A stretch of 28,744 nt of DNA from Cellvibrionales bacterium UBA7375 (GCA_002469845.1 DKNZ01000011.1:1-28744); one strand, 5' to 3'; shown: positions 1 through 9,211, counted from the first letter of the stretch. Notes: a model not told the origin generated them from the letters alone. Made by a program: numbers and translations.

Positions 1-387
1 CAAGTGGTGCATGAGGCGGCAAAAAATGGTGACCGCTCAGAAAATGGCGACTATATTTATGGTAAGCGCCGTTTGCGAGAAATTGATCGCCGTGTTCGCT
101 ACCTGAGTAAACGCCTTGAAGATGCCACTATTGTTGAGGATAAACCCAGAGATACCTCGAAAGTATTTTTTGCCGCATGGGTAACCTTAGAAGATCAAGA
201 TAATCCTGACGCACCGTCTCAAAAAATGCGTTTGGTCGGCGCCGATGAAATTGATGCTGAGCAAAATTGGATTAGCATTGATTCGCCTATGGGAAGAGCT
301 CTAATCGGAAAGAGTGTCGATGATGAAGTAGAAGTTAAAACACCTGAAGGCGAGCGCTGTTTTTTGATTATCGATTTAGATTACTAA
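1..387 (+). CDS. greB: Transcription elongation factor GreB (5' end missing)
   Basis: GreB binds the secondary channel of RNA polymerase and stimulates cleavage of the backtracked transcript, rescuing stalled complexes. The reading frame is open from base 1, and the GTG codons near the start are internal, because the family has about 30 more residues before this point. The visible part includes the end of the N-terminal coiled coil (GDRSENGDYIYGKRRLREID, carrying the acidic tip region and the YxYxKxRLREIDRRVRYL pattern typical of GreB rather than GreA) and the C-terminal FKBP-like domain with SIDSPMGRALIGK. The stop codon overlaps the stop of the convergent pdxH. Assignment is secure; only the start lies outside the window. 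Confidence 0.93.
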   Translation, partial: QVVHEAAKNGDRSENGDYIYGKRRLREIDRRVRYLSKRLEDATIVEDKPRDTSKVFFAAWVTLEDQDNPDAPSQKMRLVGADEIDAEQNWISIDSPMGRALIGKSVDDEVEVKTPEGERCFLIIDLDY

Positions 388-1019
388 GGCGATAAACGAG
401 ATATTTCCCAGCTACTTTCATTTAACAGATAGCGAAATCTGTCGTGTAAGCGTTTCTCACCACCCTGCCAAAACTCTATTTCGGTCGGCACAATACGATA
501 ACCGCCCCAAAAATCTGGCAAAGGTATATCACCCGATGCAAATTTTTCTTGGTACTGGTTGTATTTATCCTCCAGAGCCTGTCTTGAGTCAATAACGCTA
601 CTTTGCTCTGATGCCCAGGCACCAAGCTGACTTTCAACGGGGCGACTCAAAAAATAGTTTAAAACTTCGTCTCTTGGCAATGGCTCAGCGGAACCACCAA
701 CAATCACCTGCCGATCTAACTGCAGCCAAGGAAAATGCAGGCACACTTTGTTGTTACGCTTGATTTGAGTGGCTTTTCGGCTTTCCAAGTTGGTATAAAA
801 CACAAATCCACGACTATCAAGATGCTTGAGCAATACCATTCGTTGTGATGGCTGACCCTGATCATCAACAGTGGCAATGCTCATGGCGGTAGGGTCTAGA
901 ACTTGAGATTCAATGGCCTGATGCATCCAAAGGTCAAACTGAGCAAAGGGATCATCCAGAAGCGATTCTAGGGTTAATTCACCGAAATTATATTCTCGTC
1001 GATTATCTTCTAAACTCAT
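384..1019 (-). CDS. pdxH: Pyridoxamine/pyridoxine 5'-phosphate oxidase
   Basis: This FMN enzyme oxidises pyridoxine or pyridoxamine 5'-phosphate to pyridoxal 5'-phosphate, the last step of vitamin B6 synthesis and salvage, in the cytoplasm. At 211 residues it has the normal family length. Visible signatures are RMVLLK (60-65) and SRKATQI (80-86) for FMN phosphate binding, LSRPVESQLGAWAS (124-137), the RLHDR substrate/FMN loop (190-194) and the usual W-x-I-x-RLxP end. A GGAG ribosome site lies about 6 bases before the ATG. The gene stands alone, convergent with greB (stops overlap by two bases) and divergent from csdA across a 262-bp gap. Confidence 0.97.
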   Translation of the reverse strand: MSLEDNRREYNFGELTLESLLDDPFAQFDLWMHQAIESQVLDPTAMSIATVDDQGQPSQRMVLLKHLDSRGFVFYTNLESRKATQIKRNNKVCLHFPWLQLDRQVIVGGSAEPLPRDEVLNYFLSRPVESQLGAWASEQSSVIDSRQALEDKYNQYQEKFASGDIPLPDFWGGYRIVPTEIEFWQGGEKRLHDRFRYLLNESSWEISRLSP

Positions 1020-1085
1020 GCTTGCTCCACAATGGTCTTAACCAATCTAGGGTTATATAATTTACCATAAATAACTAATATTTAG

Positions 1086-1100
1086 TGGCAATTATTGCCA
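1086..1100. promoter_or_regulatory. Short palindrome in the pdxH-csdA gap
   Basis: TGGCAA and TTGCCA form a perfect 6-bp inverted repeat around a 3-bp spacer, about 67 bases upstream of the pdxH start and 180 upstream of csdA. It could be a protein-binding site in this shared promoter region. A site this short can arise by chance in AT-rich DNA, so no regulator is named. Confidence 0.25.
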
Positions 1101-1233
1101 TTATTCAAGAGTTGTACGTTAGTTATTTTTTTATGTTCACTTTTTATTATCAATTTAACAATAAATTGCTTCTAAAATGAATGAAATCCCAATAATAACA
1201 ATGATTAAGCTATAAAAATGCTTATGACAGGCG

Positions 1234-1262
1234 TATACTCCCCGGCCTCTCAATGTTGAGAG
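1234..1262 (+). promoter_or_regulatory. Probable csdA promoter -10 box and leader hairpin
   Basis: A TATACT hexamer at 1234-1239 is the best -10 candidate before csdA; no good TTGACA-like -35 lies 16-18 bases upstream. About 8 bases downstream, near the expected transcription start, the segment 1247-1262 can fold into a stem (CTCTCA with TGAGAG) with a 4-base loop. The mRNA would then begin with, or just before, a hairpin and have a leader of only about 35 bases. The AAGG ribosome site lies 7 bases before the ATG. Confidence 0.4.
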
Positions 1263-1281
1263 CATAACCAAAGGTAATTTC

Positions 1282-3189
1282 ATGTCTTCTAACGAATTTT
1301 TATCACTGGGTATCAGTGCACCGGTGCTTAAGGCTGTTCAAAATTTAGGTTACGAGCAGCCCTCGCCCATTCAAGCACAGAGTATTCCAATCCTTCTCAG
1401 TGGGAAAAATCTTTTAGGTACGGCTCAAACCGGTACGGGCAAGACCGCAGCTTTTGCTCTTCCCTTGCTGAGTAATATCGATGAAAAGCAAAAGACGCCG
1501 CAAATATTGGTCTTAACGCCGACAAGAGAGCTTGCTATTCAGGTGGCTGAGGCATTTCAGAGTTATGCCAAACATATTAAAGGCTTCCATGTACTACCCA
1601 TTTATGGTGGTGCTGATATTGGCGGTCAGTTGCGAAGCCTGAAGCGTGGTGCACAGGTGGTAGTAGGTACTCCCGGTCGTATGCTGGACCATCTAAAGCG
1701 CAAAAGTCTTAACCTTAGCCAAGTAAAATCCTTGGTATTGGACGAAGCAGATGAAATGCTTCGCATGGGTTTTATTGATGATGTAGAAGCTATTTTGTCA
1801 AAAACCCCCGATGAGAGTCAGCGCGCACTATTTTCAGCTACGATGCCGGCAGCTATAAAACGCGTTGCCGATAAATATCTTGGGGATGCCCAACAGGTTC
1901 GAATTAAAAATAAAACTCAAACAGTAGAGCGAATTAAACAGCAGTATATAACAGTAAAAGCACATCAGAAAATGGATGCACTTACCCGTGTTCTTGAAGT
2001 TGAAAAATTTGATGGCATGATTATTTTTGTGCGAACCAAATCTTCTACTGTGGATATTTCAGATCGCCTTCAGGCTAGAGGATTCTCTTCTGCCGCGTTA
2101 AATGGTGATTTAAGTCAAGCCATCAGAGAGCGCACTATTAGTAAACTTAAGCGCGGCCAGGTTGATGTGGTTGTAGCTACCGATGTTGCTGCCCGTGGCT
2201 TAGATGTTGAACGAATTAGCCATGTGATTAATTTTGATATTCCTTACGATAATGAATCCTATGTGCATCGAATTGGTCGCACAGGTCGAGCGGGCAGAGA
2301 GGGTAATGCAATTTTGTTTATTACCCCAAAAGAAACCCGTCTTTTGCGCTCAATTGAAAAAACCACCAAAAGTACTATTGCACCCTTAACCATGCCGTCT
2401 AATGCGCAGGTGAGTGATCAACGCATTCAGCAATTTACAGAACAATTATCAAAGACTCTAGAAACACCACGTTTAGATAAGTTCCGTGAAATGATTGTTA
2501 AATATGTCGAAGAAAATGATCTGGATATGGCAGATGTTGCCGCTGCTTTAACCTATGAGAACCAAAAAGAACGCCCCCTATTTCCTAAGTTAGATAATAT
2601 CGTTGCGCCTCGTCAAGACAACTCTAGAAGAGACAGAGGCAGAGGTAGAGATAACGACAATAAAAATAGAGACAGTAAAAGAAGAGATAGAAAAGATAGA
2701 GATAATTTCTCTAAAGACAGCAATTCTAGAGCAAGTAGACCTAAATCTGAGCGTGTTATACGTGATGAAGATGGCAATGAAGTACCAATGCTAACTTATC
2801 GGCTAGAAGTCGGTAAAAACGACAGCGTTGAACCCTCAAACATCGTCGGTGCCATTGCTAATGAAGCTGATATAAGCAGTCAGTATATTGGTCAAATTAT
2901 CCTTCATGATGAATACAGCACCGTCGATCTACCCGATGGAATGCCTGACGATGTCTTTAAAACCCTTAAAAAGGCTAGAATTCGATCCAAAGCGCTCAAT
3001 ATCAGCATAGAAAATGCGGATGGTAACTCTGCGCTTTCTAGTCGATCGCCCAGACCAAAAAAAGGCCCTAAAAAATCCAAACCTTCAAGTAAAGAAGGCT
3101 CTTCGAAACGAAGGAGCACAAGAACAGATGGAAGTGCGCCTTTGAAAAAGAAGAAGAAAACCTATACCAAAAAAGATAAAAAGAAGTAG
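1282..3189 (+). CDS. deaD: DEAD-box ATP-dependent RNA helicase CsdA/DeaD
   Basis: It unwinds RNA duplexes using ATP; the family acts in 50S ribosome assembly and mRNA turnover, especially in the cold. The protein is 635 residues, normal for CsdA. In order: a Q motif around 6-36, Walker A AQTGTGKT (48-55), PTRELA (80-85), TPGR (130-133), DEAD (154-157), SAT (185-187), VATDVAARGLDV and HRIGRTGR (319-326). A basic Arg/Asp/Asn-rich linker (about 449-490) leads to a DbpA-type RNA-binding domain (about 503-577, VGAIANEADISSQYIG then DLPDGMP), and then a Ser/Lys-rich tail ending in lysines. The RNA-binding domain separates it from RhlB, RhlE and SrmB. The gene is monocistronic and ends 1 bp from dinG. 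Confidence 0.96.
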   Translation: MSSNEFLSLGISAPVLKAVQNLGYEQPSPIQAQSIPILLSGKNLLGTAQTGTGKTAAFALPLLSNIDEKQKTPQILVLTPTRELAIQVAEAFQSYAKHIKGFHVLPIYGGADIGGQLRSLKRGAQVVVGTPGRMLDHLKRKSLNLSQVKSLVLDEADEMLRMGFIDDVEAILSKTPDESQRALFSATMPAAIKRVADKYLGDAQQVRIKNKTQTVERIKQQYITVKAHQKMDALTRVLEVEKFDGMIIFVRTKSSTVDISDRLQARGFSSAALNGDLSQAIRERTISKLKRGQVDVVVATDVAARGLDVERISHVINFDIPYDNESYVHRIGRTGRAGREGNAILFITPKETRLLRSIEKTTKSTIAPLTMPSNAQVSDQRIQQFTEQLSKTLETPRLDKFREMIVKYVEENDLDMADVAAALTYENQKERPLFPKLDNIVAPRQDNSRRDRGRGRDNDNKNRDSKRRDRKDRDNFSKDSNSRASRPKSERVIRDEDGNEVPMLTYRLEVGKNDSVEPSNIVGAIANEADISSQYIGQIILHDEYSTVDLPDGMPDDVFKTLKKARIRSKALNISIENADGNSALSSRSPRPKKGPKKSKPSSKEGSSKRRSTRTDGSAPLKKKKKTYTKKDKKK

Positions 3190-3190
3190 T

Positions 3191-5287
3191 TTAAAACTGT
3201 CGCCTAAAGGGCGGCAGTGCATCCAATAATTGCCCTCCATAGCGCTTAGTTAACAATCGTTTATCTAATATGGATACTGTCCCAGTATCTTTTTCAGTGC
3301 GTAATAACCTTCCACAGGCCTGAATAAGTCGCAGTGAAGCAATGGGTAATGCGATATCAAAAAAAGAATTACCGCCCTTATCTTCTATCCATTCAGATAA
3401 GGCTTCATGTAACGGATCATCGGGCACCATAAAAGGTAACTTGGCAATAATCACATGCTTGCAGTAATCACCTGGCAAATCGACTCCCTCAGCGAAACTG
3501 GCCAAGCCAATTAACACACTAGTTTTACCCTGATCGACACGCTCTTTATGTAATCGTACCATTTCTCGATTAGAGTACTTACCCTGAACTAGACTGATGT
3601 TTTGCAAATCAGTCTCCAGTCGATCATACACTTCATCCATTTGGCGCTTTGAGGAAAAGAGCACTAGGGTCCCCGCTTTTTTCTCTACCATGGTGGCAAG
3701 ATTATCTGCAATATAGTCAGTATGCTGGTCAATAGAATTACCTTCAAAACAATCATTAGGAACACAAAGGTTAGCAACATTTGCGTAATCAAAAGCGCCG
3801 GCTACTGATAAAAATTGTGCTGAATCAGGAATGCCCGTTTCCCGCTTTAAAGTATTAAATGTTCCCAAAGATCTTAAGGTTGCAGAAGTAATGACAGCAC
3901 CATAGCAACAGCCCCATAGCTGCTCACGCAAAATATCTGTAGCCTGAATGGGACTGGCATTAATGGCAATATCAATATTGCCTGCACCTGTATCGTCTAT
4001 GCGAACCCAGCAGGCTAAGGGGATATCTTCATTGACTGGCTGTTGTTTTAAACGATCCCAAAGTGCCAATAAACCCTCTGATTTGGTAAGCCAACTTCCT
4101 ACCTGTTGGTAAAATAACTCTATATCTGGGATAGGGACTGAATAATCTCTATCACTAAGTGCTTCGTTTAATGTATCTCTAAGCACCTCGGTACGCCCCA
4201 TCCAGCGACTAGTCAGTGAGCTGATATTTTGAGCCAAATCCCTAATAGCCTCACCTACATCACCTTGAGGAAAACGATAGAGCTGGCGATCGTCTTCAAT
4301 ATTATCCAAGTACACCTGAAAGAGAGGATAGGCAACGGCTAAAAGATCCATAATTTCTTTGGCACCATTTTCAATGCGCGGTAACATCTCAGTAATAGTG
4401 GTTTCTTTTTCAAATAATGGTGTCTGGCCTTTAAGCTGTTTGGGAATTCGCTCAAGCCAGTTCACTGTGTTATTTATTCGGCACTGGGCGCCAAAATGCT
4501 TAATAGCTGTTTCACCTAAGCGATGTCCCTCATCGAAGATAAAAATACAGTCTTCCGCTGGAGGTAGAATCGCCCCGCCACCAAGGGCTAAATCAGCCAT
4601 TACCAAATCATGATTGGCTACAATACAAGCAGCTTCTTCAAGTTCACCCCGAGCTTTAAAAAAAGGACATTGATCGACAAATTGACAGCGCCTACCTGAA
4701 CACTGGCGATGATCGACAGTGAGTGCTCGCCAATCTGCATCTGGAATTCGGCTATCCCATGCATCCCGATCACCATCCCAACTTCCATCTTCAAGAGATT
4801 CTGACAATTCTTGAAAAAGATCTTCACTTTTGTCATTGGGATTGAATTGCAGTTCATCCTCAAATAGAAACAGCCCCGCCTCTTTGGATTTAATCGCATC
4901 CAAACATTGCTCGAGCCTCAGGTTACAAATATAACGACCGCGACCTTTCACTAGAGCGACCTGATGGTCCCAACCACAGGCGTCAAGTAAATCGGGTATA
5001 TCTTTAAGAATTAATTGCTCTTGAAGCGCAATAGTACCTGTAGCTATGACAACAGTTTTATCCAGTGAACGCGCTATAGGCAGTGCTGAAAGAAGATAGC
5101 CTACAGTTTTACCTGTTCCTGTACCCGCCTCAATCACTGCTAGGCGTTTGTCTGCATCATCGTTACTTAGGCTGTTAGCAATAGCAGCCACCATTTGCTT
5201 TTGGCCCTGTCGAGGATTTAAATCACGAGATTTTAGAAATTGGCGGTAACCCTGCTGAATGGTTTCCTTAATTGAATCATCTAACAA
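3191..5287 (-). CDS. dinG: ATP-dependent DNA helicase DinG (XPD-like, iron-sulfur)
   Basis: A superfamily 2 5'-3' helicase of the XPD class that unwinds forks, D-loops and RNA-DNA hybrids, helping replication pass transcription blocks. Seen in the 698 residues: Walker A EAGTGTGKT (53-61); the four 4Fe-4S cysteines C121, C196, C201 and C207, spaced as in E. coli DinG; and a DEGH Walker B box (252-255), diagnostic of DinG over YoaA. No ATG fits the N-terminus: the frame is closed by a TGA about 13 bases upstream, and the only plausible start is TTG at 5287, preceded by AGGAAG at 7 bases. This start overlaps the end of the upstream acyltransferase gene by 7 bp, suggesting translational coupling. 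No LexA box was recognised. Confidence 0.94.
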   Translation of the reverse strand: MLDDSIKETIQQGYRQFLKSRDLNPRQGQKQMVAAIANSLSNDDADKRLAVIEAGTGTGKTVGYLLSALPIARSLDKTVVIATGTIALQEQLILKDIPDLLDACGWDHQVALVKGRGRYICNLRLEQCLDAIKSKEAGLFLFEDELQFNPNDKSEDLFQELSESLEDGSWDGDRDAWDSRIPDADWRALTVDHRQCSGRRCQFVDQCPFFKARGELEEAACIVANHDLVMADLALGGGAILPPAEDCIFIFDEGHRLGETAIKHFGAQCRINNTVNWLERIPKQLKGQTPLFEKETTITEMLPRIENGAKEIMDLLAVAYPLFQVYLDNIEDDRQLYRFPQGDVGEAIRDLAQNISSLTSRWMGRTEVLRDTLNEALSDRDYSVPIPDIELFYQQVGSWLTKSEGLLALWDRLKQQPVNEDIPLACWVRIDDTGAGNIDIAINASPIQATDILREQLWGCCYGAVITSATLRSLGTFNTLKRETGIPDSAQFLSVAGAFDYANVANLCVPNDCFEGNSIDQHTDYIADNLATMVEKKAGTLVLFSSKRQMDEVYDRLETDLQNISLVQGKYSNREMVRLHKERVDQGKTSVLIGLASFAEGVDLPGDYCKHVIIAKLPFMVPDDPLHEALSEWIEDKGGNSFFDIALPIASLRLIQACGRLLRTEKDTGTVSILDKRLLTKRYGGQLLDALPPFRRQF

Positions 5288-6492
5288 ACAATAGCTTCCT
5301 CATTGATGGAATCACCCAAAACTGGGTTTTGCTGTTGATAGTCTAGTTGATTTTTCACCGGAGCGGCGTAGGCATCTATGACCAAAGATCGGTGTTCTGG
5401 TGGAACTGATTGAAGGTGAGCTTCAAAATCAGTTTCAGCCTGTGACCAATTTTCATCAGGCCATAGTTGCTTTAGCTGATCAAAAGATTGTTGATCACTA
5501 TTTTCCTGCATTTTCCAGGCAATAATATTGGTTGGAAATAGCTGGTACAAACCATAAATTTGACGATCAACCTCAGTTGCTAAATCTTCTGCTGTTTCAA
5601 ATTTGTGATTAATACAATCGCCAAAATTAACCTGTACTCGGCCTTTATAACCCAAAAAGCCTTTTTGAATACTGTCTAAGTCCTCAAATTCCGCCTTTAC
5701 ATAGTCAATTCCTTGGCTTGCAGCATAAAGCTCTCTGGCTTTTTCAATAATGCAGGGGTCATATTCATAGGAAATACTCACCGGCATTAATTTTAATTCA
5801 CCAATAGCCTCACCAAAGGTTTGTTGTTTTGATTTGGATAACGTCAGCATCTTTAAGAGTGCGGTATCAGTTTTATCATTACCGTCCTTTGCCCGACCCT
5901 CCGCTTGAGCAATCCAGCAAGAAGTATTGTCCTCAACAACACTATAACGAATATAGGCAGATAGATTTTTTAGGGATTCAAGTTTTTCTCTACGCCCCTC
6001 AACCGAGCGTTTAACAATAAAACTGCGATTGACTCGCATCAAATCACTGGCAAATGGTTTGCTCAATAAGTTATCACCAATAGCAATTCGCACTGTATCA
6101 AGCTCAACCGTATGAAGGGCCAAATTAATCATCGCTGGGTCAAGGGCAATATCGCGATGGTTGCCAATAAAAAGATAAGCGCAATTTGGGTCTAGTTGAT
6201 CTAGACCGCCAAAACTATAGCCATCAGTGCTTTTATCTAAGCTTTTTTGTAGCCCAACTTTCACATGATGCTGAAAATCCGCTACCGTTTCTACATCGGC
6301 TGTTAGCTTGCGTAAACTTTGTTTTAGCAATGGTCTGGCCAGAGGTTTTACTAGCCATGGCACAAGCCGAATTATTAGTGGTATACGCCTAGATAAAAGT
6401 AGATCTATAAATTCATTGTCAGCGATCAACCGCGATAATACTGATGGAACCTCTGAATCCCTGTAGGGACGAATATCTTCAAACTGATTCAT
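5281..6492 (-). CDS. PlsC/PlsB-like glycerol(phosphate) acyltransferase family protein
   Basis: A 403-residue protein of a family known in Pseudomonas and relatives, annotated there as a 1-acyl-glycerol-3-phosphate acyltransferase-like protein. It probably transfers acyl chains to a lipid precursor at the inner membrane, but the exact substrate is unknown. Evidence is the conserved N-terminus (MNQFEDIRPYRDSEVPSVL), a hydrophobic patch at about 36-55, the acyltransferase motif NHRDIALDP (111-119), GDNLLSKP (139-146), and WIAQAEGRAKDG (193-204), which fits the phosphate-binding EG(T/R) block. The His-to-Asp spacing is five residues rather than the four of canonical HX4D enzymes. It overlaps dinG by 7 bp. 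Family is sure, reaction is not. Confidence 0.85.
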   Translation of the reverse strand: MNQFEDIRPYRDSEVPSVLSRLIADNEFIDLLLSRRIPLIIRLVPWLVKPLARPLLKQSLRKLTADVETVADFQHHVKVGLQKSLDKSTDGYSFGGLDQLDPNCAYLFIGNHRDIALDPAMINLALHTVELDTVRIAIGDNLLSKPFASDLMRVNRSFIVKRSVEGRREKLESLKNLSAYIRYSVVEDNTSCWIAQAEGRAKDGNDKTDTALLKMLTLSKSKQQTFGEAIGELKLMPVSISYEYDPCIIEKARELYAASQGIDYVKAEFEDLDSIQKGFLGYKGRVQVNFGDCINHKFETAEDLATEVDRQIYGLYQLFPTNIIAWKMQENSDQQSFDQLKQLWPDENWSQAETDFEAHLQSVPPEHRSLVIDAYAAPVKNQLDYQQQNPVLGDSINEEAIVC

Positions 6493-6561
6493 TAGGCCTG
6501 CCTAACTAAAATTTTAAAACGAAATACTATCGCCCATTTATTTTTATTAATGCTTTAAAAT

Positions 6562-7572
6562 CTAAGCACGCGCATTAAACCAACGGATATCATGTGAAAA
6601 GGTATCAACTGTGTCGACTACATCCAAAACCAAGGCAAAAAGTGCCATTCGAACTAAAATCCCGTTATCAGTCTGTCTAAATATTGCTAAATTAGGATTA
6701 TTATTTAAATCATTGTCTAATTCATTGGCATCAGCTCTAGAATCCCTCGGTAAAGGATGCATTATTACTGTATTAGGTTGACAGAACTCTGTATAAATTG
6801 CCTGATTCAATCTAAAACGACCACGAAAAAGGTCAGCCTCCTGCTTGCTACCAAAACGCTCTTCCTGAATTCGGGTAGAGTAAACTATATCGACATCGGC
6901 AATACTGGGGGCTAAATCTTCCGAGGTTTCAACAATAACCCCTGCCGAGCGCATTGCATCGATTAATTCAGCAGGTAATAAGAGTTCTTTCGGTGATACT
7001 AAAACTACCTTAATCTTATCGTATAGACATAATAGCTTGCAAAGAGAATGCACCGTTCGGCCAAATCTGAGATCTCCCACCATAGCTATAGTTAAGCCAT
7101 CAATACCACGACCCGTTGCCGCCATTTCTTTTTGAATGGTATAGAGATCAAGTAATGCCTGAGTAGGATGTTCATTAGCACCATCGCCGCCATTCATTAC
7201 TGGCACTCGACTAGCACTGGCAAATTCAGCCACCGAACCCTCATCTGGATGACGCATACAGATAACATCACTAAACCCTGAAAGCACTCTGGCGGTATCC
7301 TGCAGTGATTCACCCTTTACCAAGGCCGTACTTTCAAAACCTGCAGTCTCTCTAACTTCTCCACCCAATAAATTAAATGCAGAGCCAAAACTGACCCGAG
7401 TTCGAGTGCTGGCCTCAAAAAACATATTTCCAAGAATCGCGCCCTCCAAAACTCTAGTCACTTTTTTGCGCAGAGCATAGGGCTGCATTTGATCAGCAAC
7501 ATCAAAGATACGAGTCACATCCTGCTTCTCAAATTGGTTGATTGAGAGTATATGGGCACCTTGAAAGTTCAA
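6562..7572 (-). CDS. pyrB: Aspartate carbamoyltransferase catalytic subunit
   Basis: Joins carbamoyl phosphate and L-aspartate to N-carbamoyl-aspartate, the committed step of pyrimidine synthesis, in the cytoplasm. In 336 residues the active-site motifs are all present: STRTR (55-59, carbamoyl phosphate loop), KGESL (86-90, donated by the neighbouring subunit), MRHP (106-109), HPTQAL (135-140) and HPLPR (272-276). The closest type by eye is the Shewanella-like form with NLLGGEVRETAGFES and DGANEHPTQ. No pyrI or inactive pyrC lies next to it, so how the holoenzyme is regulated cannot be told here. sbcB lies 92 bp upstream on the same strand; no strong terminator was seen between them. Confidence 0.97.
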   Translation of the reverse strand: MNFQGAHILSINQFEKQDVTRIFDVADQMQPYALRKKVTRVLEGAILGNMFFEASTRTRVSFGSAFNLLGGEVRETAGFESTALVKGESLQDTARVLSGFSDVICMRHPDEGSVAEFASASRVPVMNGGDGANEHPTQALLDLYTIQKEMAATGRGIDGLTIAMVGDLRFGRTVHSLCKLLCLYDKIKVVLVSPKELLLPAELIDAMRSAGVIVETSEDLAPSIADVDIVYSTRIQEERFGSKQEADLFRGRFRLNQAIYTEFCQPNTVIMHPLPRDSRADANELDNDLNNNPNLAIFRQTDNGILVRMALFALVLDVVDTVDTFSHDIRWFNARA

Positions 7573-7664
7573 ATCATTACCTCGATAGTGAATTGATTAT
7601 GCGAATTTTAGCCTGTTTAACTTCGGTACTCTAGCCCGAATATCAATTGAAGCAATAGAGTTTA

Positions 7665-9125
7665 TTAAAGTCTGCTGTTTTTGAGGTCATCTAAAGCAAA
7701 TTTTTCAGCTATTTGCTGACTCCAATTTTCAAGCTCATTTAAAATTTTACGACTTTCTGTCGATAGCTCACCATCCCTAAGCAACTGAGCTATTTCAGTC
7801 TGTTGTTGGCTTAAGGTAAGATATCCTAATTCTTGATTAGTTAATCGCTCACCACAATTATGCAACCAATTACTTCTCTCATTGGCCGTTAGTGATTCTG
7901 AAAAGTACCTAGCTTTGTAACTCAATAATAATTTGTTATATCGCTCATCAGAAAAATAAAACTCATGATTTATAAAATCTTCTAATGAAGCGGCTCGCAC
8001 CTGGTCTAATAATGGCTTATCGCGATTAGATAAAAACCCCGCATAAAGCTGTTGTTCGGCTTCATTACTGCCGACAAAATCCGATTCAGAAAATACTGCT
8101 TGAAGCTTTTGTTGCAAATCAACTTGCCCAAGACGCTGCCAATTCTCTTCACATTGTTCTAAATTTATTGATAACCGCTTCGCCACAACTGCATCTACGA
8201 CTTTAGAAGTAGCGACCATAGGCGCCTTATTAAGATGAACTAATTTAAGCGGAATACGTTCGATATTCTCAGGTAAATCCTCAGCGCGGGTAAATACACG
8301 TCGTTTAATTTCATCTTTGTCCAAACTAATGAGTAAATCCGGGTCAGTGGAAAGATCAATACATATAACAGCATTTTTATTGGTGGGATGAGCCGCTAAT
8401 GGCATCATAATCGCACTGTATAGATTTTCCTTAGACAACATACCGGAGCAATGAAAAAATGGCTTATGGGTTTGTAGATTAACAATCTTAGCCACCGCAA
8501 CCTTGCCGCGGTTTTGTAACACATAATCAAATAACTTGGGCTGTGCTTGCTTGACTAATTTTGCCATAGCAATGGTAGCCGTCACATCAGAAAGAGCGTC
8601 GTGTGCAGATGTATGGGAGATACCATTGGCCTGAGTTAGATGCTCGAGTTTAAAGCTCGGACTACCAGGCTTATGATCTGGCCACTCGACTCCCTCAGGC
8701 CGCAAGGCACGGGTCGCGCGCAATAAATCGATAATATCCCAGCGGGAATTACCGTTTTGCCATTCCCGCTGATAGGGATCAAAGAAATTTCGATAAAGGC
8801 TATATCTCGTTACCTCATCATCAAAGCGAATACTGTTGTAACCAACACCGCAAGTTTTCGGATGTGATAACTGAGAATGAATTTGATCAATAAATTGTGG
8901 CTCTGGAAGACCATACTTAAGAGCATGCTGAGGAGTAATTCCAGTAATTAAACAGGCTTGGGGGGCCGGCAAAATATCCATCTGCGGCTGGCAGTAAATG
9001 ACCAGCGGCTCACCGATAATATTAAGATCAAAATCAGTTCTCAAGCCTGCAAATTGGCTAGGGCGGTCAATGGATGGAGTCGCACCAAAGGTTTCGTAAT
9101 CATGCCAATATAAACTGTCATTCAT
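7665..9125 (-). CDS. sbcB: Exodeoxyribonuclease I
   Basis: A 3'-5' single-strand DNA exonuclease used in recombination and mismatch repair. The N-terminal DEDDh nuclease domain shows DYETFG (9-14, two metal-binding acids), a YNSIRFDDEVTRYSLYRNFFDPY block, NSRWDIIDLLRATRALRPEG, and ANGISHTSAHDALSDVTATIAMAKL with the catalytic His and Asp. The SH3-like and C-terminal helical domains characteristic of ExoI follow. I chose the ATG at 9125 because it has GGAAAAAG just before it and yields MNDSLYWHDYETF, close to the E. coli start; an upstream in-frame ATG at 9143 would add six residues but has a weak ribosome site. The resulting 486 residues match the family. Confidence 0.95.
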   Translation of the reverse strand: MNDSLYWHDYETFGATPSIDRPSQFAGLRTDFDLNIIGEPLVIYCQPQMDILPAPQACLITGITPQHALKYGLPEPQFIDQIHSQLSHPKTCGVGYNSIRFDDEVTRYSLYRNFFDPYQREWQNGNSRWDIIDLLRATRALRPEGVEWPDHKPGSPSFKLEHLTQANGISHTSAHDALSDVTATIAMAKLVKQAQPKLFDYVLQNRGKVAVAKIVNLQTHKPFFHCSGMLSKENLYSAIMMPLAAHPTNKNAVICIDLSTDPDLLISLDKDEIKRRVFTRAEDLPENIERIPLKLVHLNKAPMVATSKVVDAVVAKRLSINLEQCEENWQRLGQVDLQQKLQAVFSESDFVGSNEAEQQLYAGFLSNRDKPLLDQVRAASLEDFINHEFYFSDERYNKLLLSYKARYFSESLTANERSNWLHNCGERLTNQELGYLTLSQQQTEIAQLLRDGELSTESRKILNELENWSQQIAEKFALDDLKNSRL

Positions 9126-9211
9126 AACTTTTTCCAACGCCATTTAAATTTTCAAAGCCTAGTAGACCACCCACAAAGGTAAAGTTTAGACAAATATTTT
9201 TTAGTTCCCAA

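Noticed and set aside
2603..2794. 63-codon frame overlapping csdA in a second frame
   Set aside because: It results from the repetitive Arg/Asp codons of the csdA linker; no independent start signal.
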